From Arbacia lixula (taxonomy: Eukaryota; Echinodermata; Echinoidea; Arbacioida; Arbaciidae): a DNA stretch of 64,000 bases. The position numbers and the translations under genes were made by a program. The notes below the pieces were generated by a model. It did not search any database. It saw nothing but the letters and a program-made list of their open reading frames with translations, and was not told where the DNA came from. The DNA lies in contig OZ022583.1 of NCBI GenBank assembly GCA_963669155.1, positions 12,574,792 to 12,638,791 on the forward strand, given 5' to 3'. This document shows positions 1 through 11,329 of this stretch, piece by piece (within the stretch, counting starts at the first letter, position 1; each line of letters opens with the position of its first letter).

Positions 1-840
1 CAGAAAAGTTCGTTACACTGTAGGTGATAGTACTTTTTTGAGAAGGAAAGTTCGTTACACTCTAGGTGATAGTACTTTTTGGTTTCGCTGATCTCTTCAC
101 TCCTCACAGTCCTAACGCGTGATCAATATTTTGAGTACGCGCGAAATAAAAGTGCGTAGCTCGGACTATCGGCGCAGACGACACCGCGGTGCGCGCGCAG
201 AAATTAAGATTTTTGGTTATAGCGCGCTGCGCCGCGCGCGTACGTACAAAGCAGTGCAAGCCTTCCATTTCCCCCACACAGTATTTCACCAAAGCAAGTG
301 TGCAATTCTCTACCACCTCGTACCAAAATTGACCTAGAATTTCACTTGCCTGTAATTTCTTAGAATTATGACGAGCATTCTCGGAGGATCTATGTTCTCA
401 CCGATACCGCACAGGTAAGAGAATTTCGATTACTTCTTGCTTTTCCGTCAAAATCTTACAAATTAGCATCACCATGTCATAGTGTTCGTTGGAATTTGTA
501 GAGTCTATATAGCGTGCACAAAGGCAATTTGCTTCCGGGTTTCGGAGCGTCGCGTGAATATGTAGCCGCACCGACACGAATGCTTTTGCACGTTAAATTG
601 TCATTTATTTTATAGATTGTTGGTATCAGATGTGGAATATAAAGCAAATAATCAACTTTTGGTTTCAGGCAATGAGACGAACTATCACTTCCTCGGCGAT
701 CTGAATGTATACGCTATCTTTCCTCAGCTAAAAGCTTCGGAAAGATAGTTACATCCAGATCGCCTCGGAAGTGATATTTCGTCCCATTACCTTCACCGAT
801 GTTGATTATTTGCTTAACATCAACAATATTTACCAAACAA
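1..840 (+). repeat. Interspersed hairpin element, copy A
   Basis: Positions 39-165 match 14,811-14,940 at high identity (shared landmarks: AGTTCGTT, CTAGGTGATAGTACTTTTTGG, CCTAACGCGTGATCAATATTTTGAGTACGCGCG), and about 655-820 match 15,050-15,255. The first 48 bases repeat the following 48 in tandem. About 677-785 folds into a near-perfect hairpin with arms of about 50 bases. No ORF for a transposase is present, so this looks like a non-autonomous element. Its left end may lie outside the window. Confidence 0.7.
677..785. repeat. Long hairpin inside copy A
   Basis: The left arm starts GACGAACTATCACTTCC and ends GCTATCTTTCC. The right arm, read in reverse complement, is the same with few mismatches; the loop is about ten bases around TCAGCTAAAAGCTT. 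Confidence 0.75.
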
Positions 841-1453
841 AGAAATTAATAGAAAAAGGAAAGCAATCATTTAAAAATTGAGTGAAATCATTAGCAATAC
901 ATAGTTAGTTTGTCGCAAGCTAATGTGTGGATAAATCAGTGCAAATATGTTTATGAAATGATTATCTTCAAAGTAGATAGTGAGAAGAGGAAGGAGTAAC
1001 TCTTGCTATCAAATATTCATGCGCCACTGAGACACTAATACGCACTATTCATAACATACATTTGGGACAGTTTTTTTTTCCTTCTTCCCTCCTTTTTTTT
1101 TCTTGCTTTTCCCTTCTTTTTACTTTCTTTCCTTCGTTCTCTTCTATTATTCGTAAAATTATCTAATCCCAAACAAAAATATATTCCTTTCTTCTAAATT
1201 CATTATTCCTAACTAGAGTCCGACAAAAGAGGAACAGTAGATACATTTATCTTATTAAAGCGTTTCATCTCATCCAAAATAAGTTATGACTATGAAAATG
1301 TTCTTTTCATACCAGCAAAAGCTTACCCCCAGCAGGTAAATATTTTGAATGCCTAAAAAAAGAAGAAGAACGTTTTCATGGGATATATTTCAATGTTTAT
1401 GAAACAATCAAATTGCAGCAATAGAAGCCAAAGACATGAAAAAAGTAGCCCAC

Positions 1454-1578
1454 CTTCAGTAGCCACTTCATCGATAGACTGGCTGTTCCTGACGGCCATG
1501 TACCCAAGCACTGCAAACACCACAAACCCGGCTAGGAAGCTCGTCAGGCAATTGATGCAACTCGTGATCAACGCATCT
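1454..1578 (-). CDS. SLC6A3-like: Exon 8 of DAT/NET-like SLC6 transporter: TM7 (last exon inside the window)
   Basis: Encodes residues 344-385 and one base of codon 386. It reads [19 protein letters not shown], the TM7 helix [10 protein letters not shown], and ends in [10 protein letters not shown], the EL4 approach (human SERT has EDVSEVAKDAG). The acceptor is CAACCTAG/AGATGC. The donor GAAG/GTGGGC is weaker than the others, so the 3' boundary is slightly less sure. The TM8-to-C-terminus part, roughly 235-245 residues judged from the usual 610-640 residue family length, is not found between 1 and 1,453 and must lie to the left of this window. Confidence 0.93.
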
Positions 1579-1586
1579 CTAGGTTG

Positions 1587-1636
1587 GGGTGGGAGGGAGG
1601 GAGAAAGAGAGAGAGAGAAAGAGAGAGAGAGAGAGT

Positions 1637-1685
<49 letters not shown>

Positions 1686-1797
1686 GGTGTGGGGCGTTGA
1701 GAAGGAAGGGGAAGGGGAAGAGGAGGAGGAATGGTGCGAATGAGAGAGAGAAAAAGAGGGAGAGGGAAAATAGACGGGAGGAAAGAAAGGGGGAGAA
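1587..1797. repeat. GA array and polypurine tract next to exon 8
   Basis: GA dinucleotides from about 1,600 to 1,681, continuing purine-rich to about 1,797. In the transcript this is a CT-rich tract just upstream of the exon 8 acceptor. Confidence 0.9.
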
Positions 1798-2157
1798 AAT
1801 AACATTAGTTAGGCTTTTGATGATGGAGAACTTAATTAGCTTAATGATGCTGATTTCGCCCAAAAAATAGTCTTGATTTTATATCATCATCAGTATTATC
1901 ACTATCATGGTTTTATGAATATAACTATTACAATTATCATCATTATTTGTTTTAATACCTCCTCTTATTGTGAGTAGTATTTGTAGTTTCATTGTCATTA
2001 TCAACATTATTTTCATTGCAATAAGTATTATCGTTACTATGATTATCATCATTTTGATTGAAAGCGGTATCTTCCTTTTAGTGAACACTATTCTTCTCCT
2101 TCCCTCCCTCTCTCTTTTCTTGATCACCTGTCTAGCGGAATAACGAGAAGTGCTCAC

Positions 2158-2261
2158 TTGTAAATGTTATTGTGGAATCTGTTGTAGCTGGAGAAAGCGA
2201 GCAGCACACCGAACCCTGGTCCTAGAGAGAAGCAAATCTGCGTCGCGGCATCTACCCACAC
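2158..2261 (-). CDS. SLC6A3-like: Exon 7 of DAT/NET-like SLC6 transporter: TM6 with the unwound substrate and ion site
   Basis: Encodes residues 310-343 and two bases of codon 344. It reads [18 protein letters not shown] and then [18 protein letters not shown]6 is unwound at the FSLGPGFG stretch (Phe320, Ser321) in transporters of this family, where backbone and side chains bind substrate and sodium. The SSYN motif is standard. The exon is short (104 bp) and has no initiator, so simple ORF finding hides it; it is proven by homology and by exact phase with exons 6 and 8. Its acceptor follows a CT run (TTTTTCTCTCTCTCTGTAG). The donor is ACAA/GTGAGC. Lys344 is split across the junction. Confidence 0.95.
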
Positions 2262-2857
2262 CTACAGAGAGAGAGAAAAATGCACACAAATGATGAGTTA
2301 ACTCTTTGTATTCCAGGTGATAATTTGCCACCAATCGAGCACACGAATCTCGTTGAGCAGAATTTTGTTTGGCACAGGGAGGGTCAGGTATATTGAATAT
2401 GTCAGGCAATCAAACACCCACATCTTTTCCTCGGACTTAATATAATACTCACGGACATTGCTTCGATTGATATGAATTTTAATAATTTGGTACATAAAGA
2501 GAAACGAGCAAAATTGCTTATCATTGTAAGATATATAATTCGTGTCTATTTCATATATAAATATATTCAAGAATTATCAAAGCTAAACAACGAAAAAGAA
2601 GATAATATGACAAGATTGAAGAAGTAATATCCTGATCAATTTTGCTAGAAAGTAATAAATGATTCGTGGTATGGTGAGATAACAAACAAATATCGATCTT
2701 TTTGAACGTCAAATGTGTAATATTTTGCATATTCGATTGTCAAAGTAAATGTACATACATTTATAATACCGACAATTTGCGCGGCACACAACTGGTGAAC
2801 GACGTACTGGCTAACACAGTGATGGAATACTGCAGTGTTTGGTTTGTGTGTACTTAC

Positions 2858-2992
2858 GCTGGCCGTGAGGAGGCGGCCCCATTTCGGAATGAGGTAGTAC
2901 TTGATGCCCACGCCCGCTCCGGGCAAGGTGACGCCCCGGATCAGCAGACAGAACAGCACCATGTACGGCAGGGTCGCGGTGATCCATACCAC
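2858..2992 (-). CDS. SLC6A3-like: Exon 6 of DAT/NET-like SLC6 transporter: TM5 and start of EL3
   Basis: Encodes residues 265-309, exactly 45 codons, phase 0 at both ends. [14 protein letters not shown] begins TM5 and is almost the DAT/NET sequence (VVWITATMPY in human DAT). The RGVTLPGA motif (residues 284-291) is family-typical and precedes extracellular loop 3 ([19 protein letters not shown]). Acceptor CTCGCTAG/GTGG; donor GCCAGC/GTAAGT. The intron towards exon 7 is 596 bp. Confidence 0.96.
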
Positions 2993-3042
2993 CTAGCGAG
3001 AGGAAACAGATAGAGAATAACTGATGGGTTTTTAAGTGTAGT

Positions 3043-3292
3043 TTATTTTCTTTTCCCTGTTAATCTCTTCCTCTTCGACATCGTCGTCGATATTCTTTTC
3101 ATTCTCATACTTACTCTTTTTGTACTCCTTTCTCTTCTCCTATTTTCTTCTTTTTCTTCCTTTTCCTCTTTTACATTTGTCTTCTGCTTCTTCTTTCTTT
3201 GTCTTCTTTGTCTTCTTCTTCTCCTCTTCCTTTTCCTTTCCCCCTTCTCTTTCATTGTTTAGTCTTTTTTCTTCACTTTCTTCTTTTTTACC
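3043..3292. repeat. CTT-rich tract in intron 5
   Basis: Imperfect TTC/CTT/CCTTTT sequence on the plus strand; no exon recognised. Confidence 0.75.
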
Positions 3293-3495
3293 ACCCACCA
3301 CCATCAACACCTTGCACATCCACCAGCGCCTTCAATATCTCCATTAACGTCATTACCATAAAGAAATATCCACACTCTTGTTATTGCGAGCGTCCGTTTA
3401 ACACCACATTCACTCTCCATATCACTACTACCACAATCTATAACACGGCTACCACTCCGCCAACAAATGGGGGCAGGGTACTATTCCTCCCATAC

Positions 3496-3634
3496 CTTTC
3501 CGGATCCTTTGATTCCCTTCCAGAGACTGAAGTAGCAGATGATGTAGACAGCGAGCAGACACAGCGTGAGTTGCCACACAATCTTGCCAAGATCGTGAAT
3601 GCCGCTACTTTCATGTTGCTGCAGCACGGCTCGC
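3496..3634 (-). CDS. SLC6A3-like: Exon 5 of DAT/NET-like SLC6 transporter: TM4
   Basis: Encodes the last base of codon 218 and residues 219-264. It starts [16 protein letters not shown], the conserved membrane-proximal segment after EL2 (human DAT has RGVLHLHQS at this place). TM4 follows ([18 protein letters not shown]), and the [11 protein letters not shown] cytosolic loop ends the exon. The acceptor GTTGACAG/GCGAG and the donor GGAAAG/GTATGG give phase 2 in and phase 0 out, matching both neighbours. No internal stop or frameshift is present. Confidence 0.96.
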
Positions 3635-4089
3635 CTGTCAACATGCCAAAATATGAACCAAGGACAGATGGTAAATGCGTGAAGCCAGACTTATAGTTTG
3701 AGCTTAGCCCACACGCTCCGCCCCCAGCAACATTTTCCGTACATTCCCGATCACCCGATCATAGCCCAGAGACGTCATGCTATAGTTAAGCATGTTAAGT
3801 GCGTGTTCTGTCTGAACTAAGGTTTGGACTTGGTACATAATGGAAATCAAATCTGAACAGCCAAACACACAACGCATATCAGCTCATTCCAATGATCCTA
3901 AAAGCACCGTAAAATAGGTAAATACACTTATTGGGCGAAGGAAGACGATAACAAGGAAGCAGAAAAAGGAAGAAGAGAAGAAGAACGAGGAAAAAATGAG
4001 CAAGAGGCAAATGAAGGCGAAGAGATGGAGGACTGGGGGGAGAAGAATGTGAAGAAAACTTGTCAAACATGATACAGTCTTCTACGCAC

Positions 4090-4351
4090 TCGTAATACTC
4101 GGTAGCGGCAGAGACGCTCTTGTTAAGCACGTATGAGACGTTGATGCCGTTCAGCTCTTTGACCACCGTGACGTTGTATGAGGGACCGTACAGGGGTTCG
4201 AAGCACGATTCCGTGTTCCAGGAGTTGGTGCAGGTCGACCACGGGAGCACGCGCTGGAATGACGCGATGAGGTAGTAGATGGAGTAGGAGATGATCACGT
4301 TGTAGTAGAAGTCGACGAAGAAGGCGATGCAGATCATCGCGAAACCCACAC
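4090..4351 (-). CDS. SLC6A3-like: Exon 4 of DAT/NET-like SLC6 transporter: TM3 and large extracellular loop 2
   Basis: Encodes residues 131-217 and two bases of codon 218. TM3 reads IAFFVDFYYNVIISYSIYYL. Tyr147 matches the substrate-site Tyr of human DAT (Tyr156). Asp144 (codon 4,313-4,311) occupies the subsite B position that is Gly in human DAT and Ala in SERT. Extracellular loop 2 has the conserved disulfide pair Cys171 and Cys180 in TCTNSWNTESC, and three N-glycosylation sequons at Asn190 (NVT), Asn201 (NVS) and Asn207 (NKS). It then runs into the ATEYYE motif before TM4. Acceptor TTTTGTAG/GTGTGG; donor ACGA/GTGCGT, with Glu218 completed by the first base of exon 5. Confidence 0.96.
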
Positions 4352-4439
4352 CTACAAAACGACAGAGATATGATTTTGAAGGAATGTGTAATTCTTAACA
4401 GCTCGTGTAGTTTTCGCATTTTGGCCAATACAACATCTG

Positions 4440-4858
4440 CTTTTAATTTTTCAAGATCATCTTCTCTTTTCCCCTCTTCCTATTTCTCTCACCCTTCGTC
4501 CGTTTTTCTCCCTCGTCACTTGGCCTTTGTTTACGTTCTTATCTCTTTCTTTGTCTCCCCCTCCCTTCTTCACGCTCTTTGTTCCCACCACCCTCTGTTT
4601 CTCTTCCTCCCCCTCTGTACCCCACTTTTTATACATTAAGTTTCCATCCCTTCATCTCTTTCTCGCCCTCACCATCTTTTCTCCCATCTCCGTTTCTCTT
4701 TCTTACCCCACCTCTCTCTCCACCTCTCTCTCTCTCTCTCTGATCTATATGCCTGTCTGTATGTACGTATGTCTCTCTTTCTCTCTTCACCCCCTCCTCT
4801 CTGTCTCTCTCTCGCATCTCCCCCCACTTCATCTCCCCCCACTCCAGGCTATCATCAT
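4440..4858. repeat. CT-rich tract in intron 3
   Basis: Pyrimidine-rich plus strand with a pure CT run near 4,710-4,740; fills most of the 539-bp intron. Confidence 0.8.
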
Positions 4859-4890
4859 CATACATTATATCACCAGAAGAGTGCACTGAC

Positions 4891-5025
4891 CTTTGAAGAG
4901 CGGGCAGACCTTGTCCCATACAGTGATTGGTCCCGTCTGGTTGAATTGACCCAGGGCCAGTTCCATGTAGAATAGGGGAATCCCCATAAACACCAACATG
5001 AAGATGTAAGGGATCAAGAATGCAC
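4891..5025 (-). CDS. SLC6A3-like: Exon 3 of DAT/NET-like SLC6 transporter: TM2 and first intracellular loop
   Basis: Encodes residues 86-130 and one base of codon 131. It carries AFLIPY, a hydrophobic TM2 and the family signature [18 protein letters not shown] (about residues 99-116), followed by [10 protein letters not shown]. In this family the [11 protein letters not shown] segment lies at the TM2/IL1 boundary and helps folding and oligomer contacts. Acceptor TGTACAG/GTGCATTC completes the Gly86 codon begun in exon 2; donor TTCAAAG/GTCAGT leaves phase 1. The flanking intron on the 3' side is 539 bp and is largely pyrimidine-rich on the plus strand. Confidence 0.96.
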
Positions 5026-6649
5026 CTGTACACAACCACATCAAGACAGAAACAACAAACAAATATGAGAAATCAATTAGTGGTAAGCGTTATAGCGTTA
5101 ATACAACGAGTGTTTCTCCAAACGGGCTCTGACAGTATGTACGTATTTACTAACCAGCGTTCCCCAAGAAACCTGCTCCCGCGAACCCATATCATTAAGA
5201 GTTGCAATTGATCTTAATCTGATCGGAAGTCCAATCCCCTATCTCTAATATACAGAGATACGATTGATATCAATCGCGATTCTTTACAAGACTTGACCCG
5301 GATGTTACTTTATAGCGCTCATGTGAAATAAACCAGCAACTAGCGAGTATCGTGATTTCTTTTGCTGGTTTGAGTAGTAAAGTACCTCAAGCTGTATTGT
5401 TTTTCTACCATTGTGATAATGATATGATATGGATATCATAATCAAAATATAAAACATAATTAGCAGGATAAAGCTCTTTACGTGTTTCTTTTGCATTGAT
5501 TCATTTTTGCATCATTGATGTCACCTAAAGCAACGTGTCATGATGCACATAAAGAGGCACTTTAGTTGAGAAATGAATACATTGCATGTAAAATAACTTG
5601 CACATAAAATGTATACATGTCTAGAGATCACAGGTTGTTAGTGCGTGCATGTAAAACACGCCGATCGTAAATTCTCACAGTATTTTAAACTGATTAAATT
5701 TTAGAAGGTAGGCGAGATTTCCATATTCCCGAAGAAGAATTGACCAAATATATCTGGCAACATATTTTTCTCAACCAACGTTCAATATAAGCCCTCATAA
5801 CATCGCGACATTGATTAACTCTTCTCCCCTCCGCCCAACCTGCTTGCCATACCCCGCGGCTAAATGCGCTCGCCCATTGCCTTCCTCCGACCAATCAGGA
5901 AGAAGCAGTGGATGGATTGGTGACGTATCGTACTCCATCGACCTGTTGCACAGCTGCTCCCTTGAGGCCACCGTAGCCCGCCAGGGTACAGGATAGCCAG
6001 TTAATAATGAGTGCTAATTTCAATTCAAATTAACGCCTAAAGACCACGGAAAAAATGCAACAAGCAAGACATAGTAGGCGCGTATATTGTGTGTGGTCAA
6101 TTTCATTCTTTGATGCCATTGAGGTAATTTGTTTAAAACAAATACAGCGTTGTTTTGTTATCAAGTTATTATTCATGCGGAATCCAGGAAAATATTGAAG
6201 TGGCCCAGATTTTACGTTGCGTGTTGGGTAACTGTAGAACAGCTTCCAGACAGGTTTAAGTTAGATGAAAACTCTCGACGTGTAAGTTAGAAGAAACTGT
6301 CGAAATGGCCTTGGACTCAATGCATATTTCCCCAAAGACCTATTTTGATCACGACAGGTTATTTTGTAAAAATGTACATTATTGATGTACAGAGCACATA
6401 CGACAGAAACACTGTGAATAAGAGCATTGACACGCAATATATAGCATTTCCTTTTGCTCACCATTTCCTACACAACCCTTGTGAGTTTGAATGTTTATTA
6501 ATTTTTTTTTTAGGATGTAGAGGGTGTCTTCCCATTTTGCAGTCCGGCGAATTAAGAGCTCTGGCAAATGGACAAAATAACGTATCATGCTCGTGTATGT
6601 GCACCATCTCTAATCACTGGGGAGTATTCCTTGCCCGATCAATCACATA

Positions 6650-6817
6650 ATCATCCACCTTCAACTGCACCAGGACATTTGTACTCTTGGGTGGAAAGCA
6701 GCAATGCTGATAAAGTATCTTGCTGAAGGACAGGAGTGCCACGTGTGGGCTTGAACCTGGGACCTCAAAATCTTGAACAGTAACAGTGTACAACCACTAT
6801 ACCACGAAACCTCTACC
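6650..6817 (-). mobile_element. tRNA-derived SINE in intron 2
   Basis: Read on the minus strand it begins GGTAGAGGTTTCG with an A box TGGTATAGTGG (6,804-6,794) and a B box GGTTCAAGCCC (6,757-6,747) at normal tRNA spacing. A body follows with CCTTCAGCAAGATACTTTATC and CACCCAAGAGTACAAATG. That body resembles the conserved core of tRNA SINEs widespread in marine invertebrates (MetaSINE-like, from memory). It is not a functional tRNA: the acceptor stem does not close. The 3' limit near 6,650 is approximate. Confidence 0.75.
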
Positions 6818-7396
6818 AAATTCGATTCTAGTTTAATTTCGAGTGGCTTAAAAAAACGCCGCCTCTGACGTTATTGGTGGTTTTGTGTGACACCTGGTGG
6901 TGAAATGTAGGCTGCGCAGCAACATAACAAGCTGTGGTTAGCTCGCCAACAGATTACATGTCAAAGCCTATCCGTCCTAATAGTGCATCATTCTAAAAAG
7001 GGACTCTGAATGGACCGAAGAATGAACTTAGCTATCCATGAGATTTCGTATGAGATATGTAGGTCGGGGTACAATCAGTATATTAAAGGATTCTAATCAT
7101 CATTATTGCACCATGAGATGTTTTTTAAAGGTCTTTAAATGACGGAAATCAACAAACATTATGATATTCGCATCACGAGAGCATAGACGTCAATTATTAA
7201 TTTTCATTGTAAAATGAAGGAAAGCAAGATGAGAAAATACACAGAGACAAACAAATTTCTTTGTGATTGTGAAAAAAAGAAACAGATGAGAAGAAATGGT
7301 TGAGGGGCAGACGAGAAAGTGGAGACAAACAAGAAGAACCGTCAATATTTACATGATGGAGGAAAGAGAGAAAAACACGGAAAACTGCAAAGGCCT

Positions 7397-7467
7397 AGAG
7401 TTAGTGAGAAAGATGAGCATGAGGAGAGAAAGAGAAAGAGAGAGGTAGGGGGAGAAGAAAGAGGAAT

Positions 7468-7518
<51 letters not shown>

Positions 7519-7560
7519 GAGAGAGAGAAAGTGGGGCAGGGAGTGAGAGGGGAGGGAGAA
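7397..7560. repeat. GA array
   Basis: Nearly pure GA from 7,470 to 7,528 within a purine-rich tract. Confidence 0.9.
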
Positions 7561-8575
7561 GCGTAAAGATAGCAAGGAAAGCAAAGAAAGGAATTGAATG
7601 CAAAAAAAATGTACAAGAAGCGTGAAGATGTGCATGAGGTAGTAGGGCGTTGGTTGGGAGGGGGGGGGTGAAGGGTGAAGAGCAGGAATACAACAACTAT
7701 AAAACAATCACGTTGACTTGTTTTGTTCCATGATTTAACTGCTTACAATACACCATAATTCGTATGAAAACTTAAAGGTAAAAATGGCTTTGGGAAACAT
7801 ACAAGTGGGGATGGGGGTGGGGGGGGGGGGGGAGTGCAGGAGGCAGCTCAAATTTCAAAAGCAGTGTCCCTGGTCATTAATTCAGGACGGCTCTGAAGAT
7901 CTCGCTCCCTGTCATGGTCGGGGCATGTTTCTACATTCCTGACATCGATTGATCGATCACCTCGCCTTAGATATCGCATTGATCGGAGCGTGGGTCTGGT
8001 TGCCTGGTCGGTGCATGCGACCCTGTGTATGATTATGTGCAGGGTACAGCGTGTGTGCGATCTAAAGGACTTGAACTCTCTTAGCCGGTGTGACGACCTT
8101 GAGAATGTTTTTACCTACAAACTTTGCGGAATAAGTTTCATCGTGCATTATAGCTGAATGAGAACATCTTGTGTTCGAAGAATACCATTGATCTACAAAT
8201 AAACCCCGCCCTGCAAGCAGAACTAATCCCCAACCCAGCTGTCTTTTCTAACTCTCTCATTATCTCAATTCTAACAGCTTAATTATTCAATCATACTATT
8301 ACGAGGATTAATATCAACACAAGGTTATTAAACGTTCTTAAACCATTGTTTTTCCATTGAAATTCAATTCACACCAAAAGCTAAAAGATATGTCTTAAAA
8401 ATCAACAAACTAAACTGCCACTGGCAAATCAGCTATAAAGGCCTATAATGCAGCCATCTACGGAAGATATCAACTTAGTAAATGATCGTTATCCGCATAC
8501 TAACAAAGCTGTACTCTACACGATTGTAATGGTGGTTGCGTAGCTCTCGGTGTCCCAAATAAGCTACTGGGCTCG

Positions 8576-8692
8576 GTCTTACAAAGAATTACGATTCATC
8601 TGAATTGATCACATATACAATCCCCTAATGTAATGAGTTAGGATTGATCAATCGCAAGTCAAGTTACCATCTGTCGTAAATCTTTATAAGAC
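8576..8692. repeat. Small foldback element
   Basis: Ends GTCTTACAAAGA and TCTTTATAAGAC are inverted copies, and the arms continue through GATTCATC...TTGATC. A related half (GATATCAATCGCGATTCTTTACAAGAC) ends at 5,292. Confidence 0.45.
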
Positions 8693-10756
8693 AGGTGTCA
8701 GTGAAAGTACCTGTAGCACGTCAAGAGTTAATCACGCGGTAAAGATCCCAATACTCGCACCACGATCATGTTTAACATTTGCTGAAATCTCGAATAACCT
8801 TGTGGCTTTTGGACGCCGTCGGATCTCTTTTTCGAGCACCGTTTGTTCGAATCGCGCTCTTCTCTGTGAAACGGATCCACCGAATCGTGCGGGCATGCGT
8901 CATCACCTGCATCCTGAAAGAGGAGCGGCTTGGGCAAATAATAGGCGAGTCGCTGCGATGATTCGCGCCGACAGTCACCGGGGTAGAAGCTGGCATCGCT
9001 CCGTGTTAGTGGGCTGCGGCACTCGCGATGGCCGAAATGCAATTCGCGTAATATTTTGGTTGTAAGAGAGGAGAGAACAGCGTACGATAACTCGAAGAAT
9101 GAAAACGCTTTGGTTGACGGAGTCTTCCCTTTCAGGATGTCTACAGCGGTACTCATTGATTGTTCTCATGTTTGCTCCGAAGCAAGTAGGCCTGGTTTTA
9201 CATGGTGTTATGTCGTCTCGAAGTACCGTAACTATGGTAACGGCTCATAGGAGCAGACAACACTAAAATGGCGAGGTGGTGAATATGATATGTATTCGTT
9301 TAGTATGTTTTGTCAGCGCACGGGTAATAAATTGTGATGCCTTGTGGAGTAGGTTTTCATTGATTAACTAATGAAAGAAACCCTTTTGTTCAGAGAAGAT
9401 ATATTCATTTCTTAAAGAAATCAAAACATCATCACATCGGTAACCAAGGCAGCTTATTCAGTTGTTGGTAGGTACATATTTGAGCAAAATTAGAGGAGAA
9501 CATAATTAAATATTGCGCCTGTGCACACATAACCAGTGAAACGTGCTTTTTGTCAAAACCATCAAAGTTTACTCATTAGGCCTGCCTGATGCACACAAGC
9601 GCATCATCACGATAAACTGAATTTTTGTATAATAGGAGTACGATAGTCCGATATTCAAGTCATTTGCCGCTAATGATTTGAAAGTAAAATTATAGACTTA
9701 TACATGATGAAATCAAATAAAGCGTATAATCAAATAATGTTAAATCTATATAGGTGATACTTCCGGAGGGTTGCAAGGTATTTTCGAGCAGCAATAGGTT
9801 TTATAATAGCCCAATGTAAGCCGGTGAACTATCGGTGAGCAGGCCGACGTGTTTGTGGCAGTCTGACAGTAGTATCAATATTTGTGTGCGGGTTTTTAAT
9901 AACTATTCTTTCAAATCAAATCTGGCTATTTATAGCTCCCGTACTTGGTCAGCATCATCTAATTAAAATCCGAGTCAGTCACCTTCTCTGAATAGAGTAA
10001 CATGATATCTTGGTTCAATCGGAGAGAGTCTATAGCCCAGGGGCGACTCTTTGCACAAACACACATAATATACGCGTCGCAGTCCCATGCACTAATCTTA
10101 GTCTATTCAGGAATTCAGCACTTATTTCGAGCAATATTTAGAAGCGCGGGGGAGGAAAAAGTGGGTTGGGGGTAGGAGGATGCGAACCATTACTATCAAA
10201 TAGGATAATGGTCTGGGTAGGAATCGTGGGATAAAGGGATGATGAAGAGATAACAATAGACAGACAGATATACTTTACGATAACACCACGCATCCACGTG
10301 TGTTTTTTTTTCCTGAGGAATGTCACTGCATTAAGGAAACGATTCTTAACGTTTCGGACAGTCTGCTCGGTTCGTTGTCGGGAAAAGAAATAACGGCGTC
10401 ATAAGCAAATCAGAAATGTATCGATGCTAGTACACCCGGTAGGGGGTCTGGAAAGAAAGACCGTTCAACAGATAGGAAGAGTATTAAAATGGTCACCTGT
10501 TGTTAATCACGCCATTTAGGCGCCACTTAGGAGGAAAGGGGGCAGGGGGTTGGGGGGGGGGGGGGGGCGGGGGTCGCTTTCATCCTGGCGATCGTTTCTT
10601 GTAATTGTCATTTTTGACGTGAGTACTGCGATATTAACTACTGGGGGGGGGGGGGGGTAAAAGTATGATGAAAAAGTAATACAGATGGCGAAACTTATCA
10701 CCGTAGAGTGCATTCTCAATACTTCCTTTATGTACGGATGCTGGCGCACGTGGCTG

Positions 10757-11048
10757 TGTGTGTGTGCGTGTGTATATATGCGTATGTGTGTATATGAGAG
10801 TGTGTGTTTGTATTCGTGAGTGTGCGTGTATATGTGCGCGTGTGTGTATGTGTGAGTGTATGGAGGGAGAAGGCATATCCATTAACTCCTATCCATTTTC
10901 TCTCGATCTTTCTTTCTCTTGACCTTCTCCTCAACCTACGAAATGTTTGTCCTTCTCAAGTCTCTTTAATACTCCTCTATAAACTTCAACTATTGAACCC
11001 TATTCTATTCTCTCGAGTTTATATACCCCTGTCTTCTCTCCCTCTCTC

Positions 11049-11084
<36 letters not shown>

Positions 11085-11092
11085 TCTCTCTC
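10757..11092. repeat. TG array followed by CT array
   Basis: TG-rich 10,757-10,860 and CT-rich 11,038-11,092, with unique sequence between them. Confidence 0.85.
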
Positions 11093-11329
11093 TTCCCATT
11101 TCACTCTTTAACAGTCAACACCCTTTGTTCCATTGTCATTCGTCGTGTACGTGACCGTCCGAGTTTTCCTTATTCGTTAAGAAGGTTCATCGCCTGATCT
11201 GCCCCCCCCCCTGTCTTCGATCCTCCTCCACGTCAACCAATGCATATTGTCAATCCTCCACTCCCTTCCATTCTCCATTCTTGCTCCAATTGTTAGAGCG
11301 AAGCCTCTTCCTACATCCAGTATACATTG

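Larger units (their letters stand above)
1..1453. other. Intron following exon 8 (no coding exon recognised)
   Basis: I searched the minus strand for the expected TM8-12 exons (motifs such as YAEA or the TM8 serine-rich stretch) and saw none. About 1-840 is an interspersed element (listed separately). 1,060-1,200 is T/C-rich. 840-1,060 and 1,200-1,453 are plain AT-rich sequence with nothing recognisable. Confidence 0.6.

Noticed and set aside
1-1453. Missing TM8-TM12 exons of the transporter
   Set aside because: I looked on the minus strand for the expected motifs and splice sites and found none, so the gene is cut by the window edge and is not judged a pseudogene.
6747-6817. Functional tRNA gene
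   Set aside because: A and B boxes are present but the acceptor stem does not pair, and a SINE body follows.
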